A stretch of DNA of 64,000 nucleotides from Candidatus Poribacteria bacterium (GTDB taxonomy: Bacteria; Poribacteria; WGA-4E; WGA-3G), in the NCBI GenBank assembly GCA_022822085.1, contig JAJECK010000153.1, forward strand, positions 1-64,000, written 5' to 3'. The notes under the pieces were generated by a model. That model made no database searches. It was not told where the DNA came from and worked only from the letters and a program-made list of their open reading frames with translations. Position 1 is the stretch's first letter; each line of letters opens with the position of its first letter. Of this stretch, positions 46,446-55,349 are shown in pieces. Made by a program: the position numbers and the translations under genes.

Positions 46446-46985
46446 GTGCCTTGGACAAACGGTTCCCTTACCCTTTACCACGGTACTACTGATATTGCGG
46501 CATCAGTTCTGTGCAAGTCTTCGGGATCCCTGATGCATAGCATCGACATTTCACTTTGTAGAGAGCGCACAGATTTTGGTCAAGGTTTCTATCTAACTAC
46601 TTTTCTAAAGCAAGCAGAAAGTTGGGCAGATAGACAATTCAGGGATATACGCAGACGTCGTAGGGTCGAGTTGTCAACGTGTGCAGTGGTCCTTAGATTT
46701 GAAGTAGATAGAAATCAGTTAGCACCTTTATTGAGTTTGTGCTTCGTGACAGATAGATCAAACCCGGACTATTGGAATTTTATTGAGCATTGTCGAACTG
46801 AAATGGGCTCACACTTGCTACATGGCAATAAGAATTATGATGTTGTGTTTGGTCCCGTTACGCTTTGGCCGCAGAAATTTGTCATTAAAGATGCTGACCA
46901 GGTTAGTTTTCATACGAGAGCAGCACTGGAAATACTTCCCGCACCTGTGCTGCATAGCCAAGGAACACCAACCTATACTTTGTAA
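46446..46985 (+). CDS. DUF3990-like protein, putative ADP-ribosyltransferase-fold toxin
   Basis: A 179-residue protein with the DUF3990 signature: LTLYHGTTDIAAS near the N-terminus, TDFGQGFYLTTFLKQAESWA (Tyr-His-Gly-Thr and Asp-Phe-Gly-x-Gly-Phe-Tyr motifs) and a later NYDVVFGPV. These resemble NAD-binding elements of the ART fold. Many DUF3990 genes sit beside small genes in toxin-antitoxin-like pairs. GTG 46446 is chosen for the aaggagag just upstream. The stop TAA overlaps the ATG of the next gene by one base (TAATG), which indicates coupled translation with that 115-residue partner. Toxicity is inference. Confidence 0.65.
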   Translation: MPWTNGSLTLYHGTTDIAASVLCKSSGSLMHSIDISLCRERTDFGQGFYLTTFLKQAESWADRQFRDIRRRRRVELSTCAVVLRFEVDRNQLAPLLSLCFVTDRSNPDYWNFIEHCRTEMGSHLLHGNKNYDVVFGPVTLWPQKFVIKDADQVSFHTRAALEILPAPVLHSQGTPTYTL

Positions 46986-47332
46986 TGGAGGCTTGCAAAG
47001 CCAAGTCTTATATGGAGAAAAAAATGGCACCTGTGAAAGAACCTAACGTCTCTTTGCCCCGCAGCCACGTAGATGCTTATTGGGAGTTAGTTCGCAGATC
47101 TCTGAGCGACATCTTTGATAGGTCGCCAAGCGAGGCGGATGACTACCAACAAGAAATTGAAAATCTACCTCTGTCACAGCAAGATTTCTTCTATAATGGC
47201 GAAGCGTTATATGTTGCCGCTGCCCTTGCCGATGAAGAGCCAACTGAAAAACAACACGCCCACTACCAACGTTTACAAGCAAAGATATACCGTCTTCCGA
47301 ACGAGAGGAGTGACACAATGTCCTTACAATAG
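46985..47332 (+). CDS. Small acidic protein coupled to the DUF3990-like gene, possible antitoxin
   Basis: A 115-residue helical protein beginning with ATG 46985 in the TAATG overlap. An internal ATG at 47023 with ggagaa upstream could be the true start, giving about 102 residues. Contents include LPRSHVDAYWELVRRSLSDI and SQQDFFYNGEALYVAAALAD. No recognised DNA-binding domain. Its reading frame stops at TAG 47330, but the same frame continues into the next remnant gene (see findings), so its last four residues (MSLQ) are really the start of that downstream gene. An antitoxin or immunity role is inferred only from the arrangement. Confidence 0.5.
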   Translation: MEACKAKSYMEKKMAPVKEPNVSLPRSHVDAYWELVRRSLSDIFDRSPSEADDYQQEIENLPLSQQDFFYNGEALYVAAALADEEPTEKQHAHYQRLQAKIYRLPNERSDTMSLQ

Positions 47333-47764
47333 GCATTAAACGAAAAGACAAAAACACTCTCACTACCCACAGATATTCGGAGTAATCTTCTCGTATCGCA
47401 ATGGGTTATGAGCGGTTTAATTCATCCGCATCAAGCAATTGCAGGTTTTTTACAGGAGGGAATCGTGCAAGAATCTTCAGTTTACCAACACCTTTTAGAA
47501 ACAGTAAAAAAAGAAACTGACCAGCAAGTAATGCAACAAGGAATACAACAAGGAACTGAAATAGGTGCTCGACAAAGTGCACTTGACTTTCTCTTTCATT
47601 TCCTCGAGTTTCGGTTTGATGGGCGCGCCGTTCAGGCACTTAGACCTGCATTAGAAAACATCAAGGATCTTCAACAACTTCAAGAGCTGTATAGTGAGGC
47701 TTTACGCGCAGAAAACTTTGAGGCGTTCGCCCATACTTTGGGCACTAACGGCAACGAGAAATAG
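47318..47764 (+). pseudogene. Rpn/DUF4351-like tail protein, copy 1, broken by an amber codon
   Basis: ATG 47318 has gaggag seven bases upstream, but its fifth codon is TAG (47330). The same frame then runs open to 47764, and restarts at ATG 47408 or GTG 47465 (ggaggg upstream) are possible. Translated past the TAG it reads ALNEKTKTLSLPTDIRSNLL, then LIHPHQAIAGFLQEG, a Gln/Gly-rich 'QQGIQQGTEIGARQ' repeat, DFLFHFLEFRFDGRAV and a C-terminal helix with ALRAENFEAFAHTLG. This resembles the C-terminal regulatory tail of Rpn-family nuclease/transposase (DUF4351-type) proteins. The nuclease domain itself is not present here. Confidence 0.55.
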
Positions 47765-47795
47765 GTTCAGTAGACCCTGATCTTGAAGTGGTGGT

Positions 47796-48119
47796 TTAAT
47801 TCATCCGCATCAAGCAATTGCAGGTTTTTTATAGGAGGGAATCGTGCAAGAATCTTCAGTTTACCAACACCTTTTAGAAACAGCAAAAAAAGAAACTGAT
47901 CAGCAAGTAATACAACAGGTTGCACGACAAACTGCCCTTGACTTTCTCTTTCGGGCCCTTGAGTTTCGTTTTGATGGGCGCGCTGTTCAGGCTCTTAGAC
48001 CCGCATTAGAAAGCATCCAAGATATCCAACGTCTTCAAGAATTACACTACGAGGCTTTAAGTATTGAGAACCTTGAGGAGTTTGTCCACACTTTGGGCAT
48101 GAACGATAATGAAACATAA
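47796..48119 (+). pseudogene. Rpn/DUF4351-like tail protein, copy 2 (tandem duplicate)
   Basis: Bases from about 47796 repeat those from 47417 almost exactly (ttaattcatccgcatcaagc and onward). In this copy the Gln codon of GFLQEG is replaced by TAG (ttttta-tag-gag), so translation can only restart at GTG 47844 (ggaggg upstream), giving 91 residues. The Gln-rich linker is shorter than in copy 1. The C-terminal part (ALSIENLEEFVHTLG) has diverged. It may still produce a small protein. Confidence 0.55.
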
Positions 48120-48209
48120 GTTCAGAAGCAACTACTTAACACTGCCCTTGAAGTACAAAATCTTGAGGATTTCATTCAAAAATTGAAATCTCTTGAGAAC
48201 GAACAATAG
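48120..48209 (+). pseudogene. Third C-terminal fragment of the same repeat family
   Basis: Directly after copy 2, a 29-residue in-frame stretch ends at TAG 48207. It contains LLNTALEVQNLEDFIQKL, aligning with the 'ALRAENFEAFAHTL' helix of copies 1 and 2. A short related stretch also follows copy 1 (gttcagtagaccctg...cttgaagt), suggesting the duplication breakpoint lay in this second helix. Confidence 0.45.
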
Positions 48210-48270
48210 TTGTTTTAGGAACAGACTCCATATTGCAGTGATCCACCGAACTTGAAAGGAAATTTCCTAA

Positions 48271-49908
48271 GTGGCTAATCAAGAAAACCAACGTCTTTCC
48301 CTTGGTTTAGACTCTAGTACGCAGAGTTTATCTGCTATCGTTATTGATATAGATACAGCAGAGAAGTGTTTTGAGCACGCTATAGACTACCGTGCTGATC
48401 CCCGTACCAATGGCTTCGGTATCAGAGAGGATTATCTTTTACCACCAAAGTCTGAAGGTGAAGCGGAACAACCCCCATTGATGTATCTTTCCTCGCTTGA
48501 TGCAATGTTTGCGGATATGCGCGAAGCAGGCGTTGCATTGGAAAATATCGTTGCCATCAATACATCAGGACAACAGCATGGACATGTATATCTAAACAAG
48601 AACGCAGGTATTATATTCTCTAATCTGCAGAGGGCAGAAAGTTCAACATTAGAATTACATACGCTTTTAGGTGGAGTCTTTTCGTACTATTCTGCCCCCA
48701 TCTGGATGACTGCTAATACTGTTGATCAGACGCAGCATGTGCGCGAGGCAGTCGGTGGTAAATCAGAGATGATAGAACGCTCCGGTTCTGATGCACCGCT
48801 TCGATTTACAGGGGCAGTGATTCGTCGTGTTGGTGAACATTCATCCCGTACATACGCGGCAACAGATAAGATCCAACTTATCAGCAGTTTTATCCCTGCT
48901 GTCTTGTGTGCTAATCCTTTAGTTCCAATAGATATTGGTAATGGATGTGGTATGTCGTTGATGAACTATCGAAACAAAGAATGGGATTCAGAGTTGTTGT
49001 CTGCCACTGCAGATGGTTTACCTGGAGGATCGGATGGGTTACGAAATAAATTACCAGAACTTGCTCCTCCAGATTCTGTTGTAGGTAATATATCTGTGTA
49101 TTTTGTAGAAAAATACGGTTTTTCACAAGAGTGTGCTGTCATAGCAGGATCGGGAGATAATCCCCAGGCGAAGGTTCCTGTGTCGGGAGACCTTCTCAGT
49201 CTCGGTACAAGTTTTGTAAATATGGTGTCCACCGATGGGGATACGCTTGATCCTGAAGGGTATGCGAACGCTATGTATGATGGAATAGGTCGTCCGTTTA
49301 TGTTCGGGTGCCGTACAAATGGTGCTATGGTATGGGATTCAGTCCGGAATAACTATGGACTTTCAAAAGAAGAATACGAACCTGCTGAAGCGGCATTGAA
49401 AGATGTTTCACCTGGACGGGTAATGACGTTTTGGCAGCCGAAAACAGAGTCATTTCCTGTTTCAGGTGCGTTTGATCTGATACGTACAAATGGATCTGGT
49501 CCTCCAAATTTGGCAGATGATTACACGGGTGTGATAGAGACAAGTCTTGCGGCTGTGTATGTGTATTCTCAGATATTTACGCAGCAAACAGATGAGACCT
49601 TATATGTGACAGGTGGTGCGGCAGGGAGTCCGCAAATTATGCGTCGCGTTGCAGGTATCTGGAACAGACCGGTTGCTTCCATAGAAAAGGGTGGTGCTGC
49701 ACTCGGAGCTGCTGTCGCTGGTGCCAAAGCATATTGCCATCATAATAATGAACAGTTCAATATTGAAATATTTAGTTCTAACGTATTAAAACGTGGTGAT
49801 GTTCTTCAACCTGAAAGCGATGATGTTACTGCATATCACGGAGACGGTAAGTATTTACAGCGATTTGGTGATATTTATCAAAAGATAATCAGAGAATATC
49901 CGATCTAA
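48271..49908 (+). CDS. FGGY-family carbohydrate kinase (xylulokinase-like)
   Basis: A 545-residue protein with the FGGY kinase layout: N-terminal phosphate-binding LGLDSSTQSLSAIVID, then VAINTSGQQHGHVYLN, and a C-terminal ATP-binding lobe with GDLLSLGTSF and 'VTGGAAGSPQIMRRVAGIW', later KGGAALGAAVAGA. It phosphorylates a ketose or polyol; overall pattern and length are closest to D-xylulose kinases, but the substrate is not proven. The start is GTG 48271 with gaaagga 11-15 bases upstream. moaC follows after 21 bases, perhaps only by chance on the same message. Confidence 0.87.
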   Translation: MANQENQRLSLGLDSSTQSLSAIVIDIDTAEKCFEHAIDYRADPRTNGFGIREDYLLPPKSEGEAEQPPLMYLSSLDAMFADMREAGVALENIVAINTSGQQHGHVYLNKNAGIIFSNLQRAESSTLELHTLLGGVFSYYSAPIWMTANTVDQTQHVREAVGGKSEMIERSGSDAPLRFTGAVIRRVGEHSSRTYAATDKIQLISSFIPAVLCANPLVPIDIGNGCGMSLMNYRNKEWDSELLSATADGLPGGSDGLRNKLPELAPPDSVVGNISVYFVEKYGFSQECAVIAGSGDNPQAKVPVSGDLLSLGTSFVNMVSTDGDTLDPEGYANAMYDGIGRPFMFGCRTNGAMVWDSVRNNYGLSKEEYEPAEAALKDVSPGRVMTFWQPKTESFPVSGAFDLIRTNGSGPPNLADDYTGVIETSLAAVYVYSQIFTQQTDETLYVTGGAAGSPQIMRRVAGIWNRPVASIEKGGAALGAAVAGAKAYCHHNNEQFNIEIFSSNVLKRGDVLQPESDDVTAYHGDGKYLQRFGDIYQKIIREYPI

Positions 49909-49929
49909 TAGGAAGCAGAAGGTTGTAAG

Positions 49930-50418
49930 ATGGAGAAACTAACACATTTTGATGAAAAGGGCAATACGCGGATGGTTAATGTCGGAGAAAAACCTGAAAC
50001 GTTACGTATTGCGATTGCACAGGGATATGTAACTGCCAAACTTGAAACATTGAAACTGATTTCATCTCAACAGATGAAGAAAGGAAATGTATTAGAGGTT
50101 GCACGTCTTGCCGGATATATGGCAGCAAAAAAAACGAGTGAACTCATCCCGTTATGTCATCCTCTCAATCTTACCTCTATCCGTGTTGATGTGACAATTG
50201 TTGAAGGGAAAATTGAGATAGAAGCAGAGGTGCAAACCGTTGGACGCACAGGTGTTGAAATGGAAGCACTCACTGCAGTGTCTGTTGCGGGATTGACGGT
50301 ATACGATATGTGCAAAGCAGTTGACAGAGAGATGTGTATTTCTGATATCAGGTTAGTGAAGAAAAGCGGTGGAGCGAGTGGTGATTTCAATTTGGAATGT
50401 CAAAAAGAGGAACAATAA
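49930..50418 (+). CDS. moaC: Cyclic pyranopterin monophosphate synthase MoaC
   Basis: A 162-residue protein matching MoaC throughout: [52 protein letters not shown] and [11 protein letters not shown]. MoaC converts the MoaA product into cyclic pyranopterin monophosphate in molybdenum cofactor synthesis. The family's active-site Lys and His candidates (in DMCKAVD and PLCHPL) are present. No other moa gene is adjacent. The XdhC-like gene at 9102 shows that the organism probably matures a molybdenum hydroxylase. ATG 49930 follows a gttgtaag without a strong ribosome-binding site. Confidence 0.96.
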   Translation: MEKLTHFDEKGNTRMVNVGEKPETLRIAIAQGYVTAKLETLKLISSQQMKKGNVLEVARLAGYMAAKKTSELIPLCHPLNLTSIRVDVTIVEGKIEIEAEVQTVGRTGVEMEALTAVSVAGLTVYDMCKAVDREMCISDIRLVKKSGGASGDFNLECQKEEQ

Positions 50419-50517
50419 GAAATTAGCACAATAAATTGTAAAACTTCATAAGATATAAATTATGTAACAAGTCTTTTGAGAAATGGAATATTATTGAATA
50501 GTGACAAATTTTGTCCA

Positions 50518-50593
50518 TACGGAGTAAGAAAAATGCGTAGAATCATCATAGCAATTACGGAGTAAGAAAAATGCGTAGAATCATCATAGCAAT
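50518..50593 (+). repeat. 38-bp exact tandem duplication of ribosome-binding site and start codons
   Basis: The unit tacggagtaagaaaaatgcg and its continuation to gcaat occurs twice without mismatch (50518-50555 and 50556-50593). It holds ggag, ATG and the first codons of the DUF3857/transglutaminase gene. Because 38 is not a multiple of three, only the second ATG (50571) reads into the full protein. Confidence 0.95.
50533..50565 (+). promoter_or_regulatory. Accidental 10-residue leader ORF (MRRIIIAITE)
   Basis: The first ATG of the duplicated unit has the same ribosome-binding site as the true start, but reaches TAA at 50563. Its stop lies five bases before the true ATG 50571, so ribosomes could finish the leader and re-initiate. 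The effect would be to lower or couple expression of the downstream gene, which is inference. Confidence 0.6.
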
Positions 50594-53468
50594 TTTGGTT
50601 GTCCTTTTATCGGTTTCCACAACAACATTTGCGGTGGATTACGTCCTCATTTTGGGTGGAGTTGGAGGGGAAAAATCCTATTACGATCAGTTTTGGAGTG
50701 CGACTTCCCGTTTCCATCAATTACTTACAGAACAATACGGTTTTGATACCGATCAAATTACTTTTCTTTTTGAGGATGCAGGTACACTACCCGGTTTAGT
50801 CACGGGAGAAGTGAAACGTGAACCTGTTTTGGAAGCCTTTGCAGCACTTGCAGAAAAGGTTCAACCAATGGATAGATTTATCTTATTCATGATTGGACAT
50901 GCTTCCCGTGGTTCGTCAGGTGTGAAGTTCAATTTACCGGGACGCGATATTTCACAAGCAGAATATACCGATAGCATAAACAAAATAAGTGCAGAACAGC
51001 AGCTACTGATTTTTGGGTTTCCCTATAGTGCAAGGATGGTTCAAGGTATTAGTAAGACTGGACGAATTATAATTACTTCAAGTTCTGTAAAAGAAGGGTA
51101 TGCCTCACAAGTAGGTTTTGGTGATCTGTTCGTGGATGTATTTTCAGAACCTACTGCTGATACAAATACTGATGGAGCGATATCCATTTTAGAGGCATTT
51201 GTCTGGTTGCAAACTCGCGTGGACGAATGGTATGAACAAGATGGCGCGATGCAGGCGGAACACCCGCACATTGATGACAATGGAGATGGTCGTGCATCCC
51301 GTAAAGACATAGAAGCAAACGGAGAGGGGACACTTGCAGACAAGTCGTTTTTGGGTAAACGGCTCATACCTTTACCTGAAATAGAACAAACTCAGCAAGA
51401 CGATTCGGATGTGCTACCTATTCCACCTACAGATGAAGATGGTCATATCTCCGAAGAAGAAAAAGAGGCAGATCTAGAAACGTTTGGGATGAAAGGTAAA
51501 TCTTCTTTACCATATAACTTCATCAGTGAAGCTGACGAACAAAGTATTCAGGAAAGTATTAAGAATGCTCCATCCATGGAAGCACACCCTGATGACGGTG
51601 CGGTTGTGTTGTGGGAATCTGAGGTATTTGATCTTGATGAGGATGGTAAACGTGTTTATTCTACACGTCGTGTTGTTAAAATATTGAATAAAGATGGATA
51701 TCATCTTGGAGAAATTCGTATTCCTTATGCACAGGGTGGGGATGATGTGACGATACATCATGCACGAACAATTCTCCCTGATGGCACTCAAGTAGAACTG
51801 GATGAAAGTGATATTGTGCGTGGAATACCTCCAGCAAGTGCGACTGAAATGGGGTTATTGGTAAATACACGTCTGTTGTACTTTGAATTACCGAATATTA
51901 GTGATGGTTGTATCATTGACTATGCCTATTCCACAAAGAATTTAAGAGATGCAATGAAAAATGAGTTTTGGCGGCAGGTGTTCTTCCAATTGGATGAACC
52001 TATTCAATTTTATCGTCTGACTGCACATATACCGAAGAAAAAACAACTCAATTACGAAGTCGATGGACCACAGATTGAACCAACAGTCACCGAAAATAAC
52101 TACACTCGGACTTATACGTTTGAGGTGAATAATGTGCCAGCATTACGAAGTGAACCGTTGATGCCAGCTGTATCGGATATTGCTTATAGCATTAGTCTAA
52201 CATCACTGGATTCTTGGGATGAATTGGTCTCTTGGTATGCAACACTTATTCGAGAACAGGATAGAGTTACAAAGGAAATTGAGGCAAAGACGAAAGAGTT
52301 GATTTTTGGTGCGTTGACACGACAAGAAAAAATCAAGAGATTGTATGAATTCGTTGCCAGGAACATCAAGTATGCGGGAGACGAACGCGGAATTTGGGCT
52401 ATCAAACCGTATCCTGCAGGTGAGGTATTGAAAAAAGAGTGGGGTGATTGTAAAGGCAAATCTACCTTACTTTCTACGATGCTTCGTGTAGCTGGAATAG
52501 ATTCTTATCCTGTGCTGATATCTGCTGGTAAGGCAAGTAGAATTGTTCAGGATGTTCCCTCTCTGGCATATTTTAATCACATGATTCTTGCTGTAGATGG
52601 CGGCAAAAATAAGGAGTTGATATGGCTTGATCCGACTGCACATACTTGTGCTTATGGTGATATTCCTGCGGGTGATCAGGATAGATGGACTTTGATTATC
52701 AACACCGATGCCGCTAAGACGGAGGGCGTTGATTTAGGTGCAACCCTTGAGGAAAATCAAATACTTGATGGAGAAAAAGTCAAACAACATCTTTATGCAT
52801 TTCAAAAGAGTCCTATGCTTCCAGCAAATTCAAATGTTAGAAGAACAGAAACGCATGTTATAGTTAAAGAGGATATGAGTTTGGAAGTAACACAAGAACT
52901 GCAAGTATCTGGAGAATTTAATTCAAGGCTTCGTTCGCGTCTTTTAGCAACAAGTCATCGTGAAGAGAGAATTCAATTTCTACGCGATACCTTTGAATTA
53001 GATGAACGGGCGAAAGTAGTAGATTTTGAATTTTCAGATCTCAAAGCGATGAGACCAGAATTAAAGATTAAACTTATATGGTCGTGTCAGGGTTATTTGT
53101 ATGAAATTGCAGATCAATTTATATTGGAGTTACCTGTGGTCAACCATCCGTATGCGAAGTTGCTACGTGATGATGAACGTTCCCATCCAGCTGTTATTGG
53201 CAAGGCACTCACATTTGAGGACATAATCACTGTTGATGTGGAAGCACCTTATGCAATCAAGATGGTCCCTCTGGAAAATAAGCTACAGACAGATGTAGCA
53301 GAAATTCAATTGGAGTACAAGAAGTCTGAACGGAAGGCAGAGATGAAACAGGTTGTTCGTTTCCACGTCCCAAAAGTTGAAGTCACAAAAATTGGACATC
53401 TGAAAGATGTTGTCAGAATAGCATCAAGTAATAGCACGAAACGATTTATCTTAACGCGAAACCCATAG
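50571..53468 (+). CDS. Secreted protein: caspase-like domain without its Cys, DUF3857 and transglutaminase core
   Basis: A 965-residue protein with signal peptide (RRIIIAILVVLLSVSTTTFA). Residues about 24-245 resemble a C13/caspase-like peptidase fold: His110 in MIGHASRGS fits the catalytic His, but the usual Asp-x-Cys site reads LLIFGFPYSA (about 148-153), with no Cys. Two EF-hand-like loops follow (DTNTDGAIS, DDNGDGRAS). A DUF3857 domain (about 330-560) precedes a transglutaminase-like core with the triad Cys627 (WGDCKGKS), His670 (FNHMIL) and Asp687 (WLDPTA). The C-terminus (about 720-965) is a beta-rich DUF3858-like region. The protein may crosslink or cleave surface proteins. A MoxR gene follows at 53531. 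Confidence 0.8.
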   Translation: MRRIIIAILVVLLSVSTTTFAVDYVLILGGVGGEKSYYDQFWSATSRFHQLLTEQYGFDTDQITFLFEDAGTLPGLVTGEVKREPVLEAFAALAEKVQPMDRFILFMIGHASRGSSGVKFNLPGRDISQAEYTDSINKISAEQQLLIFGFPYSARMVQGISKTGRIIITSSSVKEGYASQVGFGDLFVDVFSEPTADTNTDGAISILEAFVWLQTRVDEWYEQDGAMQAEHPHIDDNGDGRASRKDIEANGEGTLADKSFLGKRLIPLPEIEQTQQDDSDVLPIPPTDEDGHISEEEKEADLETFGMKGKSSLPYNFISEADEQSIQESIKNAPSMEAHPDDGAVVLWESEVFDLDEDGKRVYSTRRVVKILNKDGYHLGEIRIPYAQGGDDVTIHHARTILPDGTQVELDESDIVRGIPPASATEMGLLVNTRLLYFELPNISDGCIIDYAYSTKNLRDAMKNEFWRQVFFQLDEPIQFYRLTAHIPKKKQLNYEVDGPQIEPTVTENNYTRTYTFEVNNVPALRSEPLMPAVSDIAYSISLTSLDSWDELVSWYATLIREQDRVTKEIEAKTKELIFGALTRQEKIKRLYEFVARNIKYAGDERGIWAIKPYPAGEVLKKEWGDCKGKSTLLSTMLRVAGIDSYPVLISAGKASRIVQDVPSLAYFNHMILAVDGGKNKELIWLDPTAHTCAYGDIPAGDQDRWTLIINTDAAKTEGVDLGATLEENQILDGEKVKQHLYAFQKSPMLPANSNVRRTETHVIVKEDMSLEVTQELQVSGEFNSRLRSRLLATSHREERIQFLRDTFELDERAKVVDFEFSDLKAMRPELKIKLIWSCQGYLYEIADQFILELPVVNHPYAKLLRDDERSHPAVIGKALTFEDIITVDVEAPYAIKMVPLENKLQTDVAEIQLEYKKSERKAEMKQVVRFHVPKVEVTKIGHLKDVVRIASSNSTKRFILTRNP

Positions 53469-53530
53469 ACTGAATAGTTTTTTAATTAAGACCAGTAATC
53501 ATAATTTTAAACAGATAAAGGAGTGTGAAA

Positions 53531-54538
53531 ATGGCAGCAACAGAAGAAGTTAAAGCAATTGAAGAATTGATGGAAAGCCAGGAATTAATTGTGGCGCAGC
53601 TCAAGAAAGTAATTATCGGTCAAGAAGAGGTTATCAATCAGATGCTGATGGCACTTTTTGCAGGCGGACACTGCCTCGTGGAAGGTGTCCCTGGATTAGC
53701 AAAAACATTGATGATCAAAACTCTTGCGGATATTTTGAATCTGCAATTTGGGCGAATTCAGTTCACACCGGATTTAATGCCTGCTGATATTATTGGTACC
53801 GATGTGCTTGAGGAGGATCGTACTACGGGGCATCGGACTATCCGTTTTATTCAAGGTCCGATTTTTGCAAATATACTCCTTGCTGATGAGATAAACCGTA
53901 CGCCGCCCAAAACACAAGCTGCGCTATTGGAAGCGATGCAGGAACATCATGTCACTGCTGGTGGTAATCAGTACAATCTGACAGAGCCTTTCTTTGTTCT
54001 TGCTACACAGAATCCGATTGAACAGGAAGGGACATATCCGTTACCGGAAGCACAACTTGACCGGTTTATGTTCAAAATAGTGATAGATTATCCTGCTGAA
54101 GATGAGGAGGTAGAGATTGTCTCCACAACAACTGGAGCAGAAGAACCTGAATTAGAGACTGCCCTTTCCGGTGAGGCAATTGTGTCATTGCACCAGATCG
54201 TGCGTAGAGTCCCAGCTGCAGACAATGTAGTGCAATATGCTGTCAAATTAGCGCGTGCAACTCGTCCTAAAGAAAAAGATTCTCCAGATTTTGTGCAGCA
54301 ATGGGTGCGGTGGGGTGCTGGTCCGCGTGCTGGGCAATATCTAATATTAGGAGCAAAATCCAGAGCGATTCTTAAAGGTCGTTACAACGCTTCTATAGAA
54401 GATGTGAAGTCAGTTGCACCTGCCGTGCTTCGGCATCGCGTTTTGACAAATTTCCACGCCGAAGCAGAAGGTGTTGGACCTGATACAGTTGTTGAACGTT
54501 TGATAGAGACAGTTCAAGAACCCTCGGTCAAGATGTAA
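53531..54538 (+). CDS. MoxR-type AAA+ ATPase
   Basis: A 335-residue protein with Walker A GVPGLAKT (about residues 56-63), Walker [12 protein letters not shown] and sensor region [20 protein letters not shown], all typical of MoxR AAA+ ATPases, plus the C-terminal lid domain ([14 protein letters not shown]). MoxR proteins assist insertion of metals or cofactors and assembly of partner proteins, often with von Willebrand A-domain proteins. No such partner is next to it here. ATG 53531 is favoured because aaaggag lies seven bases upstream, over an in-frame GTG at 53525. It probably shares a transcript with the DUF3857/transglutaminase gene 62 bases upstream. Confidence 0.92.
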   Translation: MAATEEVKAIEELMESQELIVAQLKKVIIGQEEVINQMLMALFAGGHCLVEGVPGLAKTLMIKTLADILNLQFGRIQFTPDLMPADIIGTDVLEEDRTTGHRTIRFIQGPIFANILLADEINRTPPKTQAALLEAMQEHHVTAGGNQYNLTEPFFVLATQNPIEQEGTYPLPEAQLDRFMFKIVIDYPAEDEEVEIVSTTTGAEEPELETALSGEAIVSLHQIVRRVPAADNVVQYAVKLARATRPKEKDSPDFVQQWVRWGAGPRAGQYLILGAKSRAILKGRYNASIEDVKSVAPAVLRHRVLTNFHAEAEGVGPDTVVERLIETVQEPSVKM

Positions 54539-54622
54539 TAGTATCATCAATAGCATTTGAGACTAAGGTGAAAACACTTTTATCCGGAAAAGCTATAAGT
54601 GTTTCTCCGACAAATTTAAAAC

Positions 54623-55309
54623 ATGAAAATTTCGGTTATAATTCCTGTATTGAATGAAGAAGAAGCGATAGCAAACGTCATCAATGATATACCTAAGAGT
54701 TTCGTAGAAGAGATAATCGTTGTTGACAATGGGTGTACTGATCGCACCGTAGAAATCGCTAAAAAGCATGGAGTAAGGATTGTTACTGAACCGCGGCGAG
54801 GTTATGGTAGTGCATGTCTGGCAGGAATTGCAGCTACTCAAAAACCGGATATTGTTGTGTTTTTGGATGGTGATTTTAGCGATGACCCAACAGAGATGTT
54901 CTCACTTGTTCAACCTATACTGGATGGACAGGTAGAATTTGTTATCGGAACACGTCAACCGACCGAGAAAGGGGCATTGTTACCTCAGGCACGATTCGGG
55001 AACAAACTCGCAACACTACTTATGCGTGTCTTTTTTGGTGTGAAGTATACCGATTTGGGGCCCTTTCGTGCTATTCGATATGACAAACTCATGGTATTGA
55101 ACATGCAGGACAAAAATTTTGGGTGGACAATTGAGATGCAGCTCAAAGCTGCGAAATTGGAGATGAAAGTGCTTGAAGTTCCCGTGAGTTATCGCAAACG
55201 GATTGGCACATCAAAAATTAGTGGGACTGTTATGGGTAGTATACGTGCGGGGATAAAAATACTATCAACTCTCTTTCGTTACGGTTTCTTTCACCGATCA
55301 ATCAACTAA
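54623..55309 (+). CDS. Family 2 glycosyltransferase
   Basis: A 228-residue GT2 enzyme with nucleotide-sugar-binding N-terminus (ISVIIPVLNEEEAIANVI, VVDNGCTDRTVEIA) and a DxD-type motif in VVFLDGDFSDDPTEM. The segment KYTDLGPFRAIRYDKL and the C-terminal YRKRIGTSKISG are common in dolichyl-phosphate-mannose-synthase-like transferases. It lacks a clear C-terminal membrane helix pair, so it may act at the cytoplasmic face as a soluble or peripheral enzyme. The product could be polyprenyl-phosphate sugar or a glycan side chain. ATG 54623 follows tttaaaac without a strong ribosome-binding site. A DNA methyltransferase follows 40 bases on. Confidence 0.88.
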   Translation: MKISVIIPVLNEEEAIANVINDIPKSFVEEIIVVDNGCTDRTVEIAKKHGVRIVTEPRRGYGSACLAGIAATQKPDIVVFLDGDFSDDPTEMFSLVQPILDGQVEFVIGTRQPTEKGALLPQARFGNKLATLLMRVFFGVKYTDLGPFRAIRYDKLMVLNMQDKNFGWTIEMQLKAAKLEMKVLEVPVSYRKRIGTSKISGTVMGSIRAGIKILSTLFRYGFFHRSIN

Positions 55310-55349
55310 CTCCATATCTCTAATTTTGGAAACAACAGGTTAAGATTTA

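Noticed and set aside
47330-47332. Amber codon recoding (TAG read as Gln) to explain the two in-frame TAGs
   Set aside because: TAG is the normal stop of several intact genes here (nuoI at 4287, the 918-residue gene at 8081, the M28 gene at 60798), so decay of a duplicated gene is simpler.
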